Positions 1 to 6,990 of a stretch of 36,854 nucleotides of DNA are shown here, piece after piece; position 1 is the stretch's first letter; every line of letters begins with the position of its first letter. This DNA is from Bacteroidia bacterium. Its GTDB lineage: Bacteria > Bacteroidota > Bacteroidia > Flavobacteriales > Flavobacteriaceae. Position numbers and translations under genes: made by a program. The notes under the pieces are model-generated. The model did no database searches. It had not been told where the DNA came from and saw only the letters and a list, made by a program, of their open reading frames with translations. The stretch lies in assembly GCA_030429955.1 (NCBI GenBank), contig JAUIGO010000028.1, positions 1 to 36,854 of the forward strand, in the 5' to 3' direction.

Positions 1-215
1 AATCTCCTGGAGACTGTGATATGATTTTGCAAAATGCCGAAGGTGTTAAAAAACAAATCTATTTTGATAATCCAAGCATTGCAAATAACAATGCCATTTT
101 AGATGAGCTAGAAACCTTTGCTCATGCCATTAATACAAACACATCACCAATTGTAACACTGCATGATGGCACTGAAGCCTTACGTGTTGCAACACAAATA
201 ATAAATAGTTTTTAA
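1..215 (+). CDS. Gfo/Idh/MocA-family oxidoreductase, C-terminal end (partial)
   Basis: This open frame enters from the left edge (first full codon at base 3) and stops at TAA 213-215, so only about 70 C-terminal residues are visible. The tail (DELETFAHAINTNTSPIVTL followed by HDGTEALRVATQII) resembles the C-terminus of flavobacterial Gfo/Idh/MocA NAD(P)-dependent sugar-type dehydrogenases, where a late helix lists residues near the substrate pocket. The NAD-binding Rossmann half lies outside the window, so the assignment rests on this tail and on the downstream 3-hydroxyacyl-CoA dehydrogenase, which often follows such a gene in flavobacteria. The substrate cannot be inferred. Confidence 0.6.
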   Translation, partial: SPGDCDMILQNAEGVKKQIYFDNPSIANNNAILDELETFAHAINTNTSPIVTLHDGTEALRVATQIINSF

Positions 216-231
216 AAGATATAGTAATTAG

Positions 232-251
232 ATTCCCTTTTTCAAGGGAAT
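232..251 (+). other. Perfect 8-bp hairpin ahead of the hydroxyacyl-CoA dehydrogenase gene
   Basis: ATTCCCTT (232-239) pairs perfectly with AAGGGAAT (244-251) around a TTTC loop. It is followed by A7 (252-258), GA, then T7 (261-267), which abuts the ATG at 268. The T-run is too far from the stem for a textbook intrinsic terminator. It may be a weak terminator of the upstream oxidoreductase or a leader structure of the next gene. Confidence 0.4.
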
Positions 252-267
252 AAAAAAAGATTTTTTT

Positions 268-1155
268 ATGAAAAACGTAGCAGTTATAGGAGCTGGAACG
301 ATGGGAAACGGAATTGCTCACACGTTCGCTCAAAGCGGATTTAAGGTACAACTTATTGATATTAGTGAAGCCTCACTAAAAAAGGGCATTAATACTATAA
401 CAAGCAACTTAGATAGAATGGTTGCTAAAGAAAAAATTACTGAAGCTGACAAAGAAGCAACATTAGCTAATATCTCAACATTTACTAACATTACTGAAGG
501 TGTTGAATATGCTAGTCTTGTGGTTGAGGCTGCGACTGAAAATGTAGATTTAAAATTAAACATTTTCAAGCAATTGGACGAGGCTTGCCCAGAAGACACT
601 ATTTTGGCAACCAATACTTCATCCATTTCAATCACTCAAATAGGTGCAGTAACTTCAAGACCAGATCGTGTTATTGGAATGCATTTTATGAACCCAGTAC
701 CAATTATGAGATTGGTTGAAATTATTAGAGGTTACAACACCAGTGATGAAGTCACCAAACTCATTATGGATTTGTCTACAACGCTTGGCAAAACTCCTGT
801 TGAAGTTAACGATTATCCTGGATTTGTGGCTAATAGAATTTTGATGCCTATGCTCAATGAATCTATTGAAACACTTTACAATGGCGTAGCTGGAGTTAAA
901 GAAATAGACACAGTAATGATGCTTGGCATGGCTCATCCAATGGGTCCTTTACAATTAGCTGATTTTATTGGTTTAGACGTTTGCCTTTCTATTTTGGAAG
1001 TGATGTATGACGGTTTTAAAAATCCGAAATATGCTCCTTGTCCTTTGTTAGTGAATATGGTTAGAGCAGGAAAGTTAGGTGTAAAATCTGGAGAAGGTTT
1101 TTATGACTATTCTCAAAGTAGAAAAGCTGAGACAGTGGCTAAACAATTCAACTAA
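268..1155 (+). CDS. 3-hydroxyacyl-CoA (3-hydroxybutyryl-CoA) dehydrogenase
   Basis: This 295-residue protein has the family's usual length. It opens with the dinucleotide-binding motif GAGTMGNG (about residues 8-15) of a Rossmann fold. The HFMNPVPIMRLVEII segment near residue 140 carries the conserved substrate-site His-Asn region. The C-terminal helical dimerisation domain includes DYPGFVANRILMP and ends with the typical KSGEGFYDY. It oxidises L-3-hydroxyacyl-CoA to 3-ketoacyl-CoA with NAD in the cytosol, in beta-oxidation or butanoate metabolism. It resembles the short stand-alone type (Hbd/PaaH) rather than multifunctional FadB. The ATG at 268 is clear. The next gene starts 6 nt after its stop, suggesting co-transcription. 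Confidence 0.93.
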   Translation: MKNVAVIGAGTMGNGIAHTFAQSGFKVQLIDISEASLKKGINTITSNLDRMVAKEKITEADKEATLANISTFTNITEGVEYASLVVEAATENVDLKLNIFKQLDEACPEDTILATNTSSISITQIGAVTSRPDRVIGMHFMNPVPIMRLVEIIRGYNTSDEVTKLIMDLSTTLGKTPVEVNDYPGFVANRILMPMLNESIETLYNGVAGVKEIDTVMMLGMAHPMGPLQLADFIGLDVCLSILEVMYDGFKNPKYAPCPLLVNMVRAGKLGVKSGEGFYDYSQSRKAETVAKQFN

Positions 1156-1161
1156 AAAGAA

Positions 1162-2388
1162 TTGGCACACATCATCCCATTTAAAGCAGTACGTCCTACA
1201 CGAGACAAAGTGAGTTTAGTAGCTTCTCGCTCTTACCAAACTTATACGCAAGCCGAACGTGAAGCGCGATTAGATTACAATCCATTTTCGTTTTTGCATA
1301 TTGTAAATCCAGGCTATAAGTATCATTTGGAGCTAAAAGGTGAAGATCGCTATAAGCTTGTAAGAAATCGATATTTAGAGTTTAAAGAAGATGATATTTT
1401 TGTTCAAGACGAATTCCCTTCGTTTTACGTGTACAAAATTGTAAATCGTGAAGGTGATGTTTTTAATGGTATTGTCGCAGCAGCTAGCATTGAAGACTAT
1501 AAAAAAGACGTTATCAAAAAACATGAAGATACTATTGAATACAGAGAAAATGTGTTTAAAGAGTACTTAAAAACGGTTGGTTTTAATGCAGAACCAGTAC
1601 TCCTTACCTATCCTGACAATGATACAATCTCAGGAATAATTTCGGAGAAACAACAAGAACGTGCTGAGTTTGAATTTACTACCACATATAGAGATACGCA
1701 TTATCTGTGGATTATTGATGATGCAGAAAAAACTGAGGTTTTAAAATCAGAGTTTTCTAAAATTAAACGCCTTTATATCGCTGATGGCCATCATCGCTCC
1801 GCTTCTTCTGTATTGTTATCAGATGAACTTAAAGCAAAAAATGCTAGTGAGTCGTATAACTATTTTATGAGTTATTTAATTCCTGAATCTGAATTACTAA
1901 TTCATGAGTATAATCGCTTAATAAAAGATCTAAACGGAAAATCAAAAGAGGCATTTCTAATCGAATTAGATGCGATGTTTAGAATAGAGAATAGAGGAAA
2001 AACACTTTACAAACCATCAAACAAACATCATTTCAGCATGTATTTGGATGGTGAATTCTATTCTTTATATCTTAGAAAAGACAACTATTCAATTAATAAT
2101 GCCTTAGATGCTTTAGACACGCAAATTTTATTTAAAACCATTTTACAACCCATTTTAGGGATTAATGATATGCGTAACGATCAACGATTGGATTATTCAC
2201 ATGGAAAAAGTGATTTGGTAACCATAAAAACTAAAGTTGATAGTGGAGCATTTAAAGTTGGCTTTGGATTAGTCCCAATCACTATTAGTGAGCTTAAATC
2301 TATAGCAGATGAGCATTTAATAATGCCACCAAAAAGCACCTTTATTGAACCCAAGCTAAGAAGTGGTGTCACAATTTATGAGTTTTAA
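1162..2388 (+). CDS. DUF1015 family protein
   Basis: This 408-residue protein matches the DUF1015 family in length and in its hallmark RLYIADGHHRSASS segment (about residues 208-221), whose ADGHHR core is the most conserved part. The N-terminus (IIPFKAVRPTRDKVSLVASR) is also typical. The start is TTG at 1162: no ATG lies at this point, and relatives I know begin with MAxIIPFKA at exactly this position. The biochemical function is not established; a link to serine or amino-acid metabolism has been suggested from gene neighbourhoods in other bacteria. The following yggS gene starts directly after its stop, so the two are translationally close. There is no signal peptide or membrane segment, so it is probably cytosolic. 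Confidence 0.85.
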   Translation: MAHIIPFKAVRPTRDKVSLVASRSYQTYTQAEREARLDYNPFSFLHIVNPGYKYHLELKGEDRYKLVRNRYLEFKEDDIFVQDEFPSFYVYKIVNREGDVFNGIVAAASIEDYKKDVIKKHEDTIEYRENVFKEYLKTVGFNAEPVLLTYPDNDTISGIISEKQQERAEFEFTTTYRDTHYLWIIDDAEKTEVLKSEFSKIKRLYIADGHHRSASSVLLSDELKAKNASESYNYFMSYLIPESELLIHEYNRLIKDLNGKSKEAFLIELDAMFRIENRGKTLYKPSNKHHFSMYLDGEFYSLYLRKDNYSINNALDALDTQILFKTILQPILGINDMRNDQRLDYSHGKSDLVTIKTKVDSGAFKVGFGLVPITISELKSIADEHLIMPPKSTFIEPKLRSGVTIYEF

Positions 2389-2389
2389 A

Positions 2390-3061
2390 ATGAGTATTAC
2401 AAAACAACTGTTAAACATAAAAAGCCAACTCCCTGAACACATAATACTAGTTGCAGTTTCCAAAACGAAACCAATAGAAGATATTCTTGAAGCCTACAAC
2501 GCTGGACAGCGAGTGTTTGGTGAAAACAAAATTCAGGAAATGGTTGAAAAACATGAGCAATTGCCTAAAGACATTCAATGGCACATGATTGGTCATGTAC
2601 AGCGAAACAAAGTGAAATATATGGCTGGTTTTGTGAGTTTGATTCATGGTGTTGACAATTTTAAACTCCTGAAAGAAATAAACAAACAAGCCGAAAAGCA
2701 CAACCGAATTATAGATTGCTTGTTTCAGCTTAAAATTGCTGAAGAAGATTCCAAATTTGGGATGACTCATGAAGATATTGTTGCCATTATCAACTCTGAA
2801 GCGTTTTCACAATTAAAACACATTAAAGTTGTTGGTTTAATGGGAATGGCTACGTTTACTGACGATGAAGCACAAATAAAAAAGGAATTTGAATATTTGA
2901 AATCTATATTTGATATCTTGAACTCCAAAGAATTATTTAATTTTAAGCTTGACATTGTTTCCATGGGAATGAGTGGAGATTATGAGTTAGCCATTGAGTG
3001 CGGAAGTAATATGGTAAGGATTGGCCGTAACATTTTTGGAGCAAGACATTACACAAATTAA
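2390..3061 (+). CDS. YggS/PROSC-family pyridoxal phosphate-binding homeostasis protein
   Basis: This is a single-domain alanine-racemase-like TIM barrel of about 223 residues. The PLP-lysine motif LVAVSKTKPIED is near residues 20-31, followed by FGENKIQEM, WHMIGHVQRNK and the C-terminal MSMGMSGDYELAIECGSNMV with VRIGRNIFG, all characteristic of YggS. The family binds PLP and maintains vitamin B6 and amino-acid balance but is not a racemase. Earlier in-frame starts exist (GTG 2363, ATG 2378), but the ATG at 2390, one base after the DUF1015 stop, gives the usual N-terminus MSITKQLLNIKSQLPE. The same reading frame continues past its TAA into the next gene. Confidence 0.93.
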   Translation: MSITKQLLNIKSQLPEHIILVAVSKTKPIEDILEAYNAGQRVFGENKIQEMVEKHEQLPKDIQWHMIGHVQRNKVKYMAGFVSLIHGVDNFKLLKEINKQAEKHNRIIDCLFQLKIAEEDSKFGMTHEDIVAIINSEAFSQLKHIKVVGLMGMATFTDDEAQIKKEFEYLKSIFDILNSKELFNFKLDIVSMGMSGDYELAIECGSNMVRIGRNIFGARHYTN

Positions 3062-3070
3062 ACAAGAGTT

Positions 3071-4432
3071 ATTTACGCAATATTAGACATAGAAACCACT
3101 GGCGGAAAGTACAATGAAGAAGGTATCACTGAAATTGCCATCTATAAATTTGATGGTCATAAGGTTGTAGACCAATTCATTAGTCTTATAAATCCTGAAA
3201 GGGAAATACAACCCTTTGTTGTTAACCTTACTGGTATAAATAACAGTATGCTACGCAATGCACCAAAATTTTATGAAGTTGCCAAACGCATTGTTGAAAT
3301 TACTGAAGATTGCATTGTAGTAGCACATAACGCCAAATTTGATAACCGCATCCTTAAAACCGAATTTAAACGATTAGGTTTTGAATATAAAAAACGTACG
3401 CTTTGCACTGTTGAACTTGCCAAACAACTCATTCCTGGTCAGCAATCCTATAGCTTAGGAAAGTTAACACGTTCATTAGGTATTCCTGTGAGTGACAGAC
3501 ATCGTGCTTCAGGTGATGCATTAGCAACAGTTACTTTGTTTAAAATGCTGTTGGCAAAAGACTCTGAAAAAAGCATTATAAAAGATTCTATCCGATTAGA
3601 GCCAAAACTACAAATAGAGCCAAGATTAAAAGATATTATTGATGAGCTTCCATCTATAACTGGAGTTTACTATATGCACAAAGCTGATGGCGAAATCATT
3701 TACATTGGCAAGAGTAAAAATGTTAAAAACCGTGTAAATCAGCATTTTACGAGTACAGCTCCAAAATCTAAAAAAATGCAACTGCAAGTAAACGCAGTTA
3801 CTTATGAAGCCACTGGAAGTGAACTCGTTGCTCTACTAAAAGAAAGCGAAGAAATAAAACGAAACAAGCCCATTTATAACAGAGCACAACGACGTACCAT
3901 TTTCACACATGGTTTGTTTAGTTTTACTGACGATAAGGGTTATTTAAACCTAAAAGTTGCAAAAGTGAATGGCAAAGAAAAGCCTATTACTACGTTTGCA
4001 AATCTCCAAAGTGCCAAGAGTTTTATATCTAAAACTGTTGATGAACACAATCTTTGTCAAAAGTTAACAGGTCAATACCAAACAAACAGCAATTGTTTTA
4101 ACTACACGATTAAAAAATGTTTTGGTGCTTGTATTAATGATGAAGATCCTGAAACCTATAATGAGCGAACTTCAAAAATAATACAACAGCATAGTTTCGA
4201 AAACCAAAACATGGTAATTATAGATTATGGCAGAGAACACGATGAGCGAAGTGCTATTTTAATTGAAAATGGAGTTTATAAAGGCTTTGGATTTTACAAC
4301 TTAAACTATCAGATTAATAACATTGAAATCTTAAAGAGTATCATTACGCCAATGCAGCACAACAGAGATTCTCAGCATATCATTCAGAGTTATTTGCGGC
4401 AAAATAAAAGACTTAAGATTTTAAAATTTTGA
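3071..4432 (+). CDS. DEDDh 3'-5' exonuclease fused to a GIY-YIG/UvrC-like nuclease module; apparent ATT start
   Basis: Read from ATT 3071 this gives 453 residues. Residues 1-165 are a DnaQ-like exonuclease: Exo I DIETTG (D6, E8), Exo II HNAKFD (D91), Exo III HRASGD (H144, D149). A GIY-YIG domain follows at about 195-285 (GVYY 198-201, YIG 211-213, R221). Cys329, 342, 350 and 354 have spacing 12-7-3, close to the 11-7-3 iron-sulphur cysteines of UvrC. The stretch between the yggS stop (3061) and Asp6 has no ATG, GTG or TTG. The first ATG (3248, residue 60) would delete Exo I and probably abolish exonuclease activity. I infer initiation at ATT; relatives begin near the YAILDIETTG segment. The likely role is DNA repair or proofreading; the substrate is unknown. 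The product call is firm, the start less so. Confidence 0.85.
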   Translation: MYAILDIETTGGKYNEEGITEIAIYKFDGHKVVDQFISLINPEREIQPFVVNLTGINNSMLRNAPKFYEVAKRIVEITEDCIVVAHNAKFDNRILKTEFKRLGFEYKKRTLCTVELAKQLIPGQQSYSLGKLTRSLGIPVSDRHRASGDALATVTLFKMLLAKDSEKSIIKDSIRLEPKLQIEPRLKDIIDELPSITGVYYMHKADGEIIYIGKSKNVKNRVNQHFTSTAPKSKKMQLQVNAVTYEATGSELVALLKESEEIKRNKPIYNRAQRRTIFTHGLFSFTDDKGYLNLKVAKVNGKEKPITTFANLQSAKSFISKTVDEHNLCQKLTGQYQTNSNCFNYTIKKCFGACINDEDPETYNERTSKIIQQHSFENQNMVIIDYGREHDERSAILIENGVYKGFGFYNLNYQINNIEILKSIITPMQHNRDSQHIIQSYLRQNKRLKILKF

Positions 4433-4460
4433 TATTTATCTTAAATTCTTAATCTTTTCT

Positions 4461-4468
4461 TACATTTG
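4461..4468 (+). promoter_or_regulatory. Putative -7 box (TACATTTG) of the ion channel gene
   Basis: An exact match to the Bacteroidota TAnnTTTG element ends 5 nt before the ATG at 4474, so the predicted transcript would have almost no leader. No TTG or TTTG element is visible 17-23 nt upstream, which lowers confidence. Confidence 0.35.
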
Positions 4469-4473
4469 ATTAA

Positions 4474-5328
4474 ATGGAAAATGACAGCATAAATAATAAT
4501 AATAAAGAAGGTTGGAAGCATAAGCTTCACGAGATTCTTTACGAGGCAGATACTCCAAAAGGAAAGATTTTCAATATTGCTTTGTTTATTGTAATTATAA
4601 CAAGTATCATTCTAGTAATGCTAGAAAGCATTCAAGAAATAGATAGAAAATATCACGATTTCCTTAATATCTCCGAATGGGTCATTACTATTCTTTTTAC
4701 AATTGAATATATAGCACGAATTATTGCTGTTAAAAAACCCCTCAAGTATATTTTTAGCTTTTATGGAATTATAGATTTGCTTTCAACTATTCCAAAATAC
4801 TTATCATTTTTCCTAGTTGGCTCACATTCACTTGTAGCCTTAAGAGCACTGCGTTTAATGCGTATTTTTAGAATTCTAAAACTTGCAAGGTTTATTGGTG
4901 AATCTACAAATTTAGTGAGAGCTTTTAAGTTAAGTCGCGCAAAAATATCAGTATTTATACTATTCGTTTTTATACTTTGTGTTATTCTCGGAACTATTAT
5001 GTATTTGGTAGAAAGTGGACAAAATAGTGGTTTTACAAGTATTCCACGAAGTGTGTATTGGGCTATTGTAACGCTAACAACAGTTGGTTATGGTGATATT
5101 GCTCCTGTTTCAGCACTAGGTCAGTTTATATCATCATTTATCATGCTCATGGGTTATGCCATTATTGCAGTACCTACTGGAATTGTTAGTGCAGAAGTAG
5201 CAACTATGAGTAAACGTAGTCGCGATACTCACACAAATACACAAGCCTGCCCTAACTGTATGGCCATTTATCATAATGATAATGCTGAATATTGTTATAA
5301 ATGTGGTGAGCTTTTAAATGATGAATAA
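4474..5328 (+). CDS. Voltage-gated potassium channel-like ion transporter with C-terminal zinc ribbon
   Basis: This 284-residue protein has six predicted membrane helices. The S4-like segment has arginine every third residue (R124, R127, R130, R133, then K136), the arrangement of a voltage sensor. The pore loop carries the potassium filter TVGYGD (203-208), followed by an S6-like helix. After the membrane part comes a short cytosolic tail with CPNC (259-262) and CYKC (274-277), a zinc-ribbon-type four-cysteine site. Kv-like channels pass potassium across the inner membrane; the ribbon is a plausible metal or redox-sensing or oligomerisation element, which is inference. Its last 11 bases overlap the miaA start, indicating translational coupling. 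Confidence 0.9.
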   Translation: MENDSINNNNKEGWKHKLHEILYEADTPKGKIFNIALFIVIITSIILVMLESIQEIDRKYHDFLNISEWVITILFTIEYIARIIAVKKPLKYIFSFYGIIDLLSTIPKYLSFFLVGSHSLVALRALRLMRIFRILKLARFIGESTNLVRAFKLSRAKISVFILFVFILCVILGTIMYLVESGQNSGFTSIPRSVYWAIVTLTTVGYGDIAPVSALGQFISSFIMLMGYAIIAVPTGIVSAEVATMSKRSRDTHTNTQACPNCMAIYHNDNAEYCYKCGELLNDE

Positions 5329-6235
5329 ATTACTTATTTCCATCGTTGGACCAACTGCAATAGGTAAAACAGCTTTAAGTATTAAACTTGCCAAAAATTT
5401 TAATACAGAAATCATTTCTGCAGATTCAAGGCAATTCTACAAAGAAATGCAAATTGGTACTGCAGCTCCAACTGAAGATGAACTAAGTCAGGCAAAGCAC
5501 CATTTTATACACCATAAATCTATTGAAGACATTTATAATGTTGGAAATTTTGAAAAAGATGCTTTAGCTTTATTGGACACCTTATTCAAAAAACACAATA
5601 TCGTTATTATGGTTGGTGGCTCTGGGCTATATGTCGATGCTATAACAAAAGGCTTGGACAATTTTCCAAAAGTTGATGCTTCAATTAGAAAAAACCTCAA
5701 CGACGAATTAAAGGAAAAAGGATTAAAAAACCTTCAAGACAAACTTAAAGAGTTAGACGATATTTCTTATAAAACCATTGCCATTGATAATCCTCATAGA
5801 GTTATTAGAGCTTTAGAGATTTGTATTGGAACAGGAAAGCCTTATTCAACTTTCTTGAATAAAGAAAAAGCCAAAAGAAACTTTAAAACACTATCTATTG
5901 GTCTTACTGCTGATAGAGAAATTATTTATAAACGTATAAATGATCGTGTGGATATGATGATAAAGCATGGGCTTTTGCAAGAGGCTGAAAATTTAATATC
6001 AAAAAAACATTTAAACGCTTTAAATACGGTCGGCTATAAAGAATTGTTCAACTATTTTGAAGAAGAATATGATTTGGATTTTGCCATCTCAGAAATTAAA
6101 AAAAACACTAGACGTTTTGCCAAACGACAAACTACTTGGTTTAAAAAAGACGATACGATAAGATGGTTTGACTATCAATATAAGCTAGAAGAAATTATAG
6201 ATTATATAAACAAAAAAACCCAGTTAGAAGCATAA
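5318..6235 (+). CDS. miaA: tRNA dimethylallyltransferase
   Basis: This 305-residue protein transfers the dimethylallyl group from DMAPP to N6 of A37 in tRNAs that read U-starting codons. Its P-loop is GPTAIGKT (about residues 11-18). SADSRQFYKEMQIGTAAP is the conserved segment around the catalytic Asp. GGSGLYVDAI, IDNPHRVIRALEI and NTVGYKEL are further MiaA signatures, with RRFAKRQTTWF near the end. Two adjacent ATGs (5318, 5321) are possible starts, both overlapping the ion-channel gene. The terminator hairpin downstream begins inside its last codons. Confidence 0.95.
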   Translation: MMNKLLISIVGPTAIGKTALSIKLAKNFNTEIISADSRQFYKEMQIGTAAPTEDELSQAKHHFIHHKSIEDIYNVGNFEKDALALLDTLFKKHNIVIMVGGSGLYVDAITKGLDNFPKVDASIRKNLNDELKEKGLKNLQDKLKELDDISYKTIAIDNPHRVIRALEICIGTGKPYSTFLNKEKAKRNFKTLSIGLTADREIIYKRINDRVDMMIKHGLLQEAENLISKKHLNALNTVGYKELFNYFEEEYDLDFAISEIKKNTRRFAKRQTTWFKKDDTIRWFDYQYKLEEIIDYINKKTQLEA

Positions 6236-6255
6236 GCCTTCAACTGGGTTTTAAC
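6217..6255. terminator. Bidirectional intrinsic terminator between miaA and the response regulator
   Basis: AACCCAGTT (6217-6225) pairs with AACTGGGTT (6242-6250), extended by GAAG (6227-6230) with CTTC (6238-6241) and one bulged base. A-rich sequence lies to the left and T-rich to the right, so either strand has a U-tract. The left arm is within the last codons of miaA, and the converging minus-strand gene stops at 6273. Confidence 0.8.
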
Positions 6256-6272
6256 TTAATTTGGAAATGATT

Positions 6273-6983
6273 TTAAGCTTTTTGGTTTACAACAAGTCTA
6301 AAACCTTCACCATGTATATTTAATATTTCTACGTTTTCATCAACTTTTAAGTACTTTCTTAATTTAGCAATATAAACATCCATACTTCTTGATGTAAAGT
6401 AGTTATCGTCTCTCCATATTTTTGTTAAAGCAAGCTCACGAGGCATTAAATCATTTTCGTGCAAGGCCAATAAACGTAACAACTCGTTTTCTTTTGGTGA
6501 TAATTTTACAGGCTCGCCTCCTTTGTATTTTAAAAATCTAAGCTTTGAGTTTAAGTGAAAATTACCAATTTCAAACTCAAACTGTTTACTATCTGCAACA
6601 CTATCTGTGGATTTACGTTGCATGATCGCTTTTATTTTCATAAGCAAAACTTCACTGTCAAAAGGTTTGTTTAAGTAATCATCTGCTCCTACTTTATAAC
6701 CTTTTAGAACATCTTCTTTCATAGCTTTTGCTGTCAGGAAAATTATTGGAACATCTGCGTTTTTTTCGCGAATTTCTTTTGCCAATGTAAAGCCATCTTT
6801 ATAAGGCATCATGACATCTAAAATACATAAATCGTAATCGTCTTTCTTGAATTTCTCAAAACCTTCCATTCCATTTTTGGCATGAACAACTTCATAATCA
6901 TTCATCATTAAATAATCTTTAAGAACGGTTCCAAAATTTGGATCATCTTCAACTAATAATATTTTCTTGTTTGTTTCTTCCAT
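6273..6983 (-). CDS. Response regulator, OmpR/PhoB class (RprY-like)
   Basis: This 236-residue protein has a receiver domain (about 7-122) with acidic pocket EDD (12-14), phosphoacceptor Asp56 in ILDVMMP, Thr in the FLTAKA segment and Lys106 in NKPFDS. A winged-helix DNA-binding domain follows (about 135-232), with the SPKENELLRLLALHEN helix and a SRSMDVYIAKLRKYL recognition helix. It lies 7 nt downstream of the histidine kinase gene and is its obvious partner. The pair resembles RprX/RprY of Bacteroides. The signal and regulon are not evident, but the kinase promoter carries repeated TTAACA sites that could be its own target (inference). Confidence 0.93.
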   Translation of the reverse strand: MEETNKKILLVEDDPNFGTVLKDYLMMNDYEVVHAKNGMEGFEKFKKDDYDLCILDVMMPYKDGFTLAKEIREKNADVPIIFLTAKAMKEDVLKGYKVGADDYLNKPFDSEVLLMKIKAIMQRKSTDSVADSKQFEFEIGNFHLNSKLRFLKYKGGEPVKLSPKENELLRLLALHENDLMPRELALTKIWRDDNYFTSRSMDVYIAKLRKYLKVDENVEILNIHGEGFRLVVNQKA

Positions 6984-6990
6984 AACTTTC

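Noticed and set aside
1366-1385. A third ATCGAT (1377-1382)
   Set aside because: It is single, lies in coding sequence of the DUF1015 gene, and has no partner 20 bp away; likewise the one at 16503-16508.
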